Positions 58,047 to 64,000 of a DNA stretch of 64,000 nt are shown here, piece after piece; position 1 is the first letter of the stretch; each line of letters begins with the position of its first letter. Made by a program: the position numbers and the translations under genes. The stretch comes from Guptibacillus spartinae. Its GTDB lineage: Bacteria > Bacillota > Bacilli > Bacillales > Guptibacillaceae. The notes below the pieces were generated by a model that made no database searches, was not told the origin of the DNA, and saw nothing but the letters and a program-made list of their open reading frames with translations. The DNA lies in assembly GCF_028610625.1 (NCBI RefSeq), contig NZ_JAQQWU010000006.1:1-64000 (forward strand), given 5' to 3'.

Positions 58047-58292
58047 ATGAAGTTAAAAGTACTTAAACCAATATTTGCTGAAACTGCTAGTCACCTTGTG
58101 AATACTGCAAGCCGTTTCGAGGAAACCATTTTGTTGAAAAAAGAACATTGGGTCGTTGACGCGAAAAGTCTTCTTGGAGTTCTAGCGCTTTCTTTACAAC
58201 CTGGTCAGACACTCGAATTGGATAGTAAAGGTGACAATTCATCAGATGTTATCGCTGCATTCCTATCACTTGGGTTATTTGAAGAAGCGTGA
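58047..58292 (+). CDS. HPr-like protein lacking the phosphorylated histidine
   Basis: 81 residues with the HPr fold pattern: LKPIFAETASHLVNTASRFE aligns with the GLHARPA region, and VDAKSLLGVLALSLQPGQTL with the conserved AKSIMGVMSL strand-helix. The active-site His is replaced (FAETAS for GLHARPAT), so it cannot carry phosphate as HPr does. It may be a regulatory decoy. GGGAGG upstream of the ATG, terminator after. Confidence 0.75.
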   Translation: MKLKVLKPIFAETASHLVNTASRFEETILLKKEHWVVDAKSLLGVLALSLQPGQTLELDSKGDNSSDVIAAFLSLGLFEEA

Positions 58293-58293
58293 G

Positions 58294-58317
58294 CCTTCCC
58301 CCTAGGAAGGTTTTTTT
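58294..58317 (+). terminator. intrinsic terminator
   Basis: CCTTCC/GGAAGG stem with seven T. Confidence 0.75.
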
Positions 58318-58472
58318 AAAGGAGGTCATCTAACCGTTGCTTGCGAGTTTATGAAACGGTTTTAAGATATTTTCTCAAAAAACACATCTAAAATAGACTG
58401 CGTTACGTTAGCTATACATAAGCTTTTCTGCCTCTTCAGGCTAGCGTCAGTTGCAATGAAAAGGAGAATGAT

Positions 58473-59045
58473 ATGAGAGAACTTAACGATGCCGAGCTGT
58501 ATAGTAAGGTTCAGGCAAAGAATAAAGAAGCTCTCTCATCTCTTTACGATCGATATGAAAAGCTTCTATATTCATTTTCATACCGGATTGTAAAAGATGG
58601 AGGACTTGCTGAAGAAGTGATGCAAGAAGTGTTTATTAAGCTTTGGAAAGGAAAGGCTCAATATAATGAAGAAAAAGGAAAGTTTTCTTCATGGCTCCTT
58701 ACCATGACGAGGCATACAGCGATCGACTTGTTGCGTAAGCAGGCAAAAGAGCCGGACTATGAATTAGATGAACGTGATGCATTGCATAGCGAGGAAGCTT
58801 CAGTTGAAGACCAGGTTGAGTGGAAAGAAAGAGGCAAAGTACTCCGGACAGCTGTGTCAAAACTGAAAGGTGAACAAAGAAAAATTATTGAGATGTTTTA
58901 TTTCAAAGGGATGACGCATAAAAGAATTTCAGAAGAGTTCGACCTCCCACTGGGTACTGTAAAAGGCCGAATTCGGCTAGCTTTAAAACACTTAAAAACC
59001 AGTCTTAGTGAGAAAGGAGGGGTCTCAGATGAAAGTAAATTGTGA
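58473..59045 (+). CDS. ECF-family RNA polymerase sigma factor
   Basis: 190 residues with sigma region 2 (LYSFSYRIVKDGGLAEEVMQ, EVFIKLWKG) and region 4 (ERGKVLRTAVSKLKGEQRKI, FDLPLGTVKGRIRLALKHL). Resembles the SigK/RskA pair. AAAAGGAG precedes the ATG. It overlaps the anti-sigma gene by 17 bases. A possible -35 TGAAAC near 58,354 could mean autoregulation, but no convincing -10 is seen. Confidence 0.88.
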   Translation: MRELNDAELYSKVQAKNKEALSSLYDRYEKLLYSFSYRIVKDGGLAEEVMQEVFIKLWKGKAQYNEEKGKFSSWLLTMTRHTAIDLLRKQAKEPDYELDERDALHSEEASVEDQVEWKERGKVLRTAVSKLKGEQRKIIEMFYFKGMTHKRISEEFDLPLGTVKGRIRLALKHLKTSLSEKGGVSDESKL

Positions 59046-59790
59046 ACAGCTGCTTGACTATTTTAATGGAACCTTATCAAACGAAGAAAAAGAGCGGTTC
59101 GAAGCTCATCTCGTATCATGTGAAGAGTGCAGAGAGGAGTTAAAGGAGCTGGAAGAATTGACAGGTGACCTTCCTTATCTCTCCATACCGGAAGAGCCGC
59201 CTGCCGGGATGAAAGAACGTGTTCTGGCAAGCGTTTTTGAAAGTGATACGGGTACAAAAAGTCATACCACAAATGAAAAACCTAAAGTTGAACAAACAAA
59301 CAACGTAGCAACATTACAAACAGATAGAAAAATGAAGCAACCTAAATGGATTGCACCAGCTTTAGCTGCGGCGCTATTTCTTTCTTTGACTGGAAATGTT
59401 TATAATTTCGTGAGTGAAGGAGATGGGGAAACATCTCAACCAGAAGACATTTCCTCTTTAGTCAAAGCCGTTCAGCTACAGCCTTCTGAAGCAGAAGCCT
59501 CAGCAGGGTCCGCCGCTCTAATGAGTGAAGATGGAAAAATGAATTTAGTTGTTCAAGTAAACGATGTGGCAGAAACAGAAGGTGACCAAGTATACCAGGT
59601 CTGGTTACTAGAAGGTGATAAACCATATCGAGCAGGCTACTTTACCCCTAATCAAGAAGGGAAAGGCGAAGTAGCTTACGAGGTTGAATACGAAGGAGAC
59701 CATGACTGGGACGCTGTTGCAATTACGCTTGAGCCAGATCATACGAGTGAAACACCTAAAGGTAAAATTGTATTAAGCTCAGGATTATAG
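59029..59790 (+). CDS. zinc-binding anti-sigma factor (RskA-like)
   Basis: 253 residues. The N-terminal zinc anti-sigma domain has EAHLVSCEECREEL (HxxxCxxC), followed by one membrane helix (WIAPALAAALFLSLTGNVY) and an extracytoplasmic RskA-type domain (VYQVWLLEGDKPYRAGYFTP). It should sequester the sigma factor encoded upstream and release it in response to an external signal. ATG 59029 has GGAGGGG upstream. Confidence 0.87.
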   Translation: MKVNCEQLLDYFNGTLSNEEKERFEAHLVSCEECREELKELEELTGDLPYLSIPEEPPAGMKERVLASVFESDTGTKSHTTNEKPKVEQTNNVATLQTDRKMKQPKWIAPALAAALFLSLTGNVYNFVSEGDGETSQPEDISSLVKAVQLQPSEAEASAGSAALMSEDGKMNLVVQVNDVAETEGDQVYQVWLLEGDKPYRAGYFTPNQEGKGEVAYEVEYEGDHDWDAVAITLEPDHTSETPKGKIVLSSGL

Positions 59791-59797
59791 AATTAAA

Positions 59798-59828
59798 ATA
59801 AAGTAGAGGTGAGAACCTCTGCTTTTTT
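59798..59828 (+). terminator. intrinsic terminator
   Basis: AGAGGT/ACCTCT stem with T-run after the anti-sigma gene. Confidence 0.7.
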
Positions 59829-59889
59829 ATTGTGGAAAGTAGTAAAGAATAGTTTGTTGTAACGTTTTTTTGTGTGAAGATGTAGCGAA

Positions 59890-59915
59890 GTTTTTAGTAA
59901 TTAGGGAAGGGGTAT
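59890..59915 (+). promoter_or_regulatory. sigma-B-like promoter of the BCCT gene
   Basis: GTTTTT, a 14-base spacer and GGGTAT match the general-stress consensus GTTTAA-N12-15-GGGTAT; it lies about 120 bases before the start. Confidence 0.6.
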
Positions 59916-60037
59916 ATTATACTAAATTCTTATAAAAATTTGAAAATACGTTGGTTTATGCTTATGATTAGAAGCTGTGTGGTTATTATTCCAAAATATT
60001 TTTTAGATCCACATAAACTTTCATGGGAGTGGACAGA

Positions 60038-61558
60038 ATGCACAAGGTAACAAATGTTTTTTGGATTGGCATTGTGATTGCAATTGTCTTTGTTAGTTGG
60101 GGAGTGATTATGCCTGACAATCTAGATCATGTTATGACGGTATCCCAAAATTTCTTTTTAGATCAGTTTGGATGGTTTTATCAATTAGCTGCTACTTTCT
60201 TTTTAGTATTTGCGACCTATTTAATCTTTAGCAGATTCGGTCATATCAAGTTAGGAAAGGACACCGACAAACCTGAATATAGTAGACTCACCTGGTTTGC
60301 TATGCTGTTTAGCGCCGGTATGGGAATAGGGCTATTGTTCTTTGGAGTATCAGAACCGATGTCCCACTTTTCTACACCGCCATATGGTGAAGGAGGAACG
60401 GTTGAAGCCGCTCACCTTGCTCTTCGCTATACCTATTTACATTGGGGCTTTCATGCCTGGGCGATTTACGCTACGATCGCTTTAGCATTAGCATATTTCA
60501 AATTCAGAAAAGGCGCCCCAGGATTAATGAGTGCTACGCTTTATCCGCTTTTAGGCGATAAGGTCAAAGGCCCAATCGGGATTACGGTTGATGTCGTAGC
60601 TGTTTTTGCAACAATTTTTGGTGTCGCTGCTTCGTTAGGATTGGGCGCTCAACAAATCAATGGGGGATTAAGCTACTTAACAAACATCCCTAATAATTTC
60701 ACAGTTCAATTAATTATCATTGGCATTATTACTGTACTCTTTACAGTATCAGCAGGAACAGGCATTAAAAAAGGGATTAAGTATTTAAGTAATGCAAATA
60801 TGGCTCTAGCCGTAGTCCTTCTAATCCTTTTCGTCGTTTTAGGACCAACGAAGTTTGTATTAGATCTATTTGTGACCACATTTGGTGAATATGTCCAAAA
60901 TATTTTTGCGATGGGGATGAGATTGGCCCCAATGAACGCAGAAGGCGAATCATGGATTCAGAATTGGACGATCTTTTACTGGGCATGGTGGATTGCCTGG
61001 TCGCCGTTTGTTGGAACGTTTATCGCGAGGGTTTCAAAAGGACGGACTATTAGAGAGTTTATGATTGCAGTTACAGTTGTGCCAACGGTGGTTTGTGCCT
61101 TCTGGTTTGGTATATTCGGAGGCTCTGGGATTTTCTTTGATTTTACACAGGGAACGGACATAGCAGGTCAAAGTCTTGAGACTGGTTTGTTTTATCTCTA
61201 TGAGCAACTTCCATTAGGAGGCATATTAACAGTCGTAACTTTATTGTTAATCTCGACCTTCTTTATCACATCAGCTGATTCGGCAACTTTTGTATTAGGT
61301 ATGCAAACAACAAACGGAAGCTTAAATCCTCCCAACTTCGTGAAGTTCAGCTGGGGCTTTATTCTATCAGCTTCTGCAGTTGTTTTGATGATAACTGGTG
61401 GTCTTGAAAGCATGCAAACGGCGATAATCGTCAGTGCATTTCCGCTAACGATTATCCTTCTGTTTACATGCTGGGGAATGTTGAAATCCTTTAATGAGGA
61501 AGTTCCAAGAAAACAGAAGACGCAAGCAAAAGCAAAGAAAGATTTAAAAACCGTTTAG
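60038..61558 (+). CDS. BCCT family glycine betaine/osmolyte transporter (OpuD-like)
   Basis: 506 residues and 12 helices. FGVSEPMSHFSTPPYGEGGT and YWAWWIAWSPFVGTFIARVS are the BCCT hallmarks, with the aromatic betaine box. It imports betaine or related osmolytes with sodium or protons for osmoprotection. ATG 60038 with GGGAGTGG upstream. A sigma-B-like promoter agrees with a stress role, and a strong terminator follows. Confidence 0.92.
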   Translation: MHKVTNVFWIGIVIAIVFVSWGVIMPDNLDHVMTVSQNFFLDQFGWFYQLAATFFLVFATYLIFSRFGHIKLGKDTDKPEYSRLTWFAMLFSAGMGIGLLFFGVSEPMSHFSTPPYGEGGTVEAAHLALRYTYLHWGFHAWAIYATIALALAYFKFRKGAPGLMSATLYPLLGDKVKGPIGITVDVVAVFATIFGVAASLGLGAQQINGGLSYLTNIPNNFTVQLIIIGIITVLFTVSAGTGIKKGIKYLSNANMALAVVLLILFVVLGPTKFVLDLFVTTFGEYVQNIFAMGMRLAPMNAEGESWIQNWTIFYWAWWIAWSPFVGTFIARVSKGRTIREFMIAVTVVPTVVCAFWFGIFGGSGIFFDFTQGTDIAGQSLETGLFYLYEQLPLGGILTVVTLLLISTFFITSADSATFVLGMQTTNGSLNPPNFVKFSWGFILSASAVVLMITGGLESMQTAIIVSAFPLTIILLFTCWGMLKSFNEEVPRKQKTQAKAKKDLKTV

Positions 61559-61562
61559 TAAA

Positions 61563-61596
61563 AAAGCCTTTGAAGGTTAACCTTCAAAGGCTTTTC
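61563..61596 (+). terminator. strong intrinsic terminator
   Basis: AAAGCCTTTGAAGG and CCTTCAAAGGCTTT form a perfect 14-bp stem with T-run. Confidence 0.85.
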
Positions 61597-61656
61597 TCTG
61601 CGCAATGCTCTTTTAAAAATATACAATTCATGATTTAGAAGGAGAAGGTAAGGAAT

Positions 61657-61734
61657 ATGGAAGTCAGCTCAGTAGAGATACAAAGAAATTGGTACACAAA
61701 GTTGGCAGAATTGGTGTATTTTCGATATGATTAA
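61657..61734 (+). CDS. 25-aa leader peptide upstream of FUSC gene
   Basis: A 26-codon ORF (MEVSSVEIQRNWYTKLAELV then five residues) with the strong site GGAGAAGGTAAGG. Its stop is three bases before the start of the FUSC gene, which lacks a ribosome site of its own. It therefore probably acts as a leader that couples translation, perhaps as a regulatory device. Confidence 0.5.
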   Translation: MEVSSVEIQRNWYTKLAELVYFRYD

Positions 61735-61737
61735 CTT

Positions 61738-63978
61738 ATGTTGACTAAAAATAAAAAAACGATCATAAAAAGCTGGTGGGCTCGTTTAGCTGCTGCAGAC
61801 CCCGGCAGGACAAGGTTACATCAAGCAGCAAGAATTACAATCAGCGTTTTTTCTTCCGTCATGTTCATGCTATGGGTGACATCATTACTTAACATTTCAT
61901 TTACTCCGGCCATACTTGCAGGGGTGGTCAGTCTTTTATCATTATTGCTTGTGAATGATGACACAGATAAGAAGAAGAAAATCACTGCGCTTTTATTAGT
62001 CATTTCAAGTATGATCTGGCTTACCGTTCGAACCTATCTTAGTTCAATTCCCTTTATGACAGATGGGTTGTTTTTATTGGTAATCTTTTTTGCCTACTAT
62101 TTACAGCATTATGGGTTTCGATATTTTGGTATCTTTATGATTGCCTTTTTATCCATTTATTTTTCCACCCTATTAAATCTTCAGCCACCTGATTTGCCAG
62201 GATTCATTATTGGAATTTTTGTAGGTGGAGGATTTTCTTACCTTTATCATTTTATCTTTTTCAGAAACAAACCGAAAAGGCAGCTTAGTCGAAGTATGAA
62301 CTCCTTCCATATTCAAACAAATCTAACGCTGGATCTTGTTCTTGATGCCATTGCAGACCCGACTCCAAATCGCTATAGGGCACTCTTACTAAAACGTGAT
62401 GTCAAAAAGTTAAACGAGTACGCTCAGGTGATATCCGGTCAGTTAACAACTACAGATCCAGGAGAAGTATGGCCAGGTATAGACACAGAGCAACTGAGAA
62501 TGTATGTTTTTGATGCTGAGATGTTAATTGAAACGCTTTATCCTGCTGTTAAGAGAATGAAGGAACTACACGCATTGGAGCATAACGAAGTGAGAAAGCT
62601 GCTCTATAAACTGGTTGAATCTGTGCGAGATGCTGAAGTGTTAAGAAGTCATGATATTGTAGGGAACTTAAAACAAACGGAAAATGTGATTGAAGAACTT
62701 AAGCATCAACTAATTGAGCTTAGAGTTTCCAATCATCAAAATAAAGATTGGCTATGGCTCATTAGAAGGATTGAGTCAATCGCGAATCATCTTGTAGATA
62801 GTTCGGTTGAGCTAGGAGAAAGAAGAATCGCAAATATTGAAGAGAAAGAGCGTTTAGAGGATGCTGAAGAAATAAAGAAAGAGAATGTAAGTACAGAAGA
62901 AAAGTCGAAACAGCCTAGAGCTGCCACTATTAAAGCTTTGCAGGCTATTGTCGCAGGAACAGCGGCGATTATCCTCGGTTATTTTCTATCACCAGCTCAT
63001 CAATACTGGGTTCTTCTTTCTGCTTTTGTTGTACTACTTGGGACAGACACAGTGGGAATGACGCTTCAAAAAGCATTCCAGAGATCCCTTGGAACCATTT
63101 TTGGAGCAGTTGCCGGTTTTGGACTGGCTCATTTACTTGCTGGCCAAGTGATCTTAGAATTGATTGCGTTATTTTGCTGTATTTTTATGGCATTTTATTT
63201 ATTGTCTATTTCTTATGCGATGATGATGTTCTGGATGACAATGCTCATCGCCATTATGTATGACTTTCTATTAGGTGGGATCACAGAACAGATCCTAATG
63301 GCTCGTGTGTTCGATACGCTGGCTGGAGCGATTATAGGCTTTTTAGCTGCCGCAATCATTTATCCGAAAAGTACACGTGAAAAGGTTGCAAATACAGCTG
63401 ACGATTTTCTAACCAAATTAAGTTCCTATGTGGCAGATTATCTCGACTCTTTTACAGAAGGTAATAAACATTATGATTTCACAAATCAAGCATTTCGTAT
63501 TGATGAACAAATGAGGAAAATAACAGAGGATGCAAGGCCACTTCGTAACAGGCCAGCCATTCTAGCTCGTTCTGGAATTGAACGCTGGCTAACTGTCCTT
63601 ACAGCGATTAATTATTTTGCCAAGCATTTACTCGCTTCAACAAATCGTAATAATCGATCAACCATTGTGAAAGGGTCAGAAAAGACGCTTGATCTAGTAA
63701 AGAAGATCATTAAGCACAATATCTTAACCGTTCTAAGACTTCTAAAAGGTGAAGCGGGGTTAATGATGTACAATTTAAACAAAGAACGGGAATTTATTGA
63801 GGGTCTGTCGGAGAACATCCTATCAGATGATCAAGAAGTGAAAAAATTTGTGAATGATCTATATTATGTTTGGAGAATTAACCAGTCACTTTTATTACTT
63901 GGTAAAGAGCTAGGTGTATCGAAGAATAAAGATGCTGCTAGTTATGATTCATACAAACACAGGAACCCGGAGCAATAG
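61738..63978 (+). CDS. FUSC family (aromatic acid exporter-like) membrane protein
   Basis: 746 residues: two blocks of membrane helices (residues about 30-170 and 400-540) each followed by large cytoplasmic helical domains. The second block includes GYFLSPAHQYWVLLSAFVVL and GTIFGAVAGFGLAHLLAGQV, which match FUSC-type efflux proteins. It may export aromatic acids or drugs. The second half of the cytoplasmic region is rich in charged helices. Start has no ribosome site; translation is likely coupled to the leader ORF. Confidence 0.85.
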   Translation: MLTKNKKTIIKSWWARLAAADPGRTRLHQAARITISVFSSVMFMLWVTSLLNISFTPAILAGVVSLLSLLLVNDDTDKKKKITALLLVISSMIWLTVRTYLSSIPFMTDGLFLLVIFFAYYLQHYGFRYFGIFMIAFLSIYFSTLLNLQPPDLPGFIIGIFVGGGFSYLYHFIFFRNKPKRQLSRSMNSFHIQTNLTLDLVLDAIADPTPNRYRALLLKRDVKKLNEYAQVISGQLTTTDPGEVWPGIDTEQLRMYVFDAEMLIETLYPAVKRMKELHALEHNEVRKLLYKLVESVRDAEVLRSHDIVGNLKQTENVIEELKHQLIELRVSNHQNKDWLWLIRRIESIANHLVDSSVELGERRIANIEEKERLEDAEEIKKENVSTEEKSKQPRAATIKALQAIVAGTAAIILGYFLSPAHQYWVLLSAFVVLLGTDTVGMTLQKAFQRSLGTIFGAVAGFGLAHLLAGQVILELIALFCCIFMAFYLLSISYAMMMFWMTMLIAIMYDFLLGGITEQILMARVFDTLAGAIIGFLAAAIIYPKSTREKVANTADDFLTKLSSYVADYLDSFTEGNKHYDFTNQAFRIDEQMRKITEDARPLRNRPAILARSGIERWLTVLTAINYFAKHLLASTNRNNRSTIVKGSEKTLDLVKKIIKHNILTVLRLLKGEAGLMMYNLNKEREFIEGLSENILSDDQEVKKFVNDLYYVWRINQSLLLLGKELGVSKNKDAASYDSYKHRNPEQ

Positions 63979-63995
63979 GCTCCGGGTTATTTTTG
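63964..63995 (+). terminator. intrinsic terminator overlapping the stop
   Basis: AACCCGGAGC/GGCTCCGGGTT stem with ATTTTTG; it begins within the last codons of the FUSC gene. Confidence 0.8.
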
Positions 63996-64000
63996 TCTTT

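Noticed and set aside
63964-63995. CCCGGAGC as boundary element
   Set aside because: It is the stem of the FUSC terminator, with no flank similarity.

Overview
The window looks like a low-GC Gram-positive chromosome, most likely family Bacillaceae (a halotolerant Bacillus relative). This rests on protein content: a FabL-type enoyl-ACP reductase, a PpaC manganese pyrophosphatase, an AbrB-type regulator, HAAS/PadR modules and a BCCT osmolyte transporter. Strong GGAGG ribosome sites, frequent TTG/GTG starts and a sigma-B-like promoter agree. I see no rRNA, tRNA, CRISPR array, complete insertion sequence or recombinase gene. Species assignment is inference.

Positions 1 to about 41,465 are an AT-rich accessory region with an unusual layout. 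It is mostly a head-to-tail series of one-gene units, nearly all on the + strand: GNAT acetyltransferases, GrpB proteins, NUDIX hydrolase, APH-type kinase, histidine phosphatase, nucleoside phosphorylase-like protein, small membrane proteins, small lipoproteins and small zinc-ribbon proteins. Just downstream of the stop codon most units carry a related short element around a core (C/T)GGAGC. I count about 33 copies between 321 and 41,465 and none between 41,466 and 64,000. Left and right flanks of the core recombine freely among copies, and many units are broken genes whose ends coincide with an element. The arrangement resembles an integron cassette array, but no classical attC core pair and no integrase is visible. 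Seven copies extend into a repeat of about 95 bp that ends in a conserved TTTGAAATAATTGGTATT tail.

Self-contained regulated loci interrupt the array: a PadR/DUF1048/ABC exporter operon (2,903-5,425, minus), an XRE regulator plus membrane protein with paired palindromic operators (6,337-7,060, minus), a beta-lactamase-fold hydrolase (8,137), a MarR regulator with two ring-cleaving-dioxygenase-like VOC genes (9,519-12,047), a MarR/glycosyltransferase/AraC/proline-dehydrogenase-like block (15,017-18,832), and two PadR/HAAS modules (25,860-27,506 minus; 31,343-32,374 plus). These lack the GGAGC elements.

From 41.6 kb on the sequence is ordinary chromosome: peptide transporter, nucleotidyltransferase, CwlK-like peptidase, NUDIX, membrane protein plus APH(6)-like kinase, MarR/MMPL exporter, AbrB-like regulator, divergent TrmB/MFS pair, NmrA-like oxidoreductase, ppaC, a papain-fold protein divergent from a CDP-diglyceride-synthase-like protein, fabL, an HPr-like protein without the phosphorylated histidine, an ECF sigma/anti-sigma pair, a BCCT transporter, and an FUSC exporter preceded by a 25-codon leader ORF. 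Most of these end in strong intrinsic terminators.
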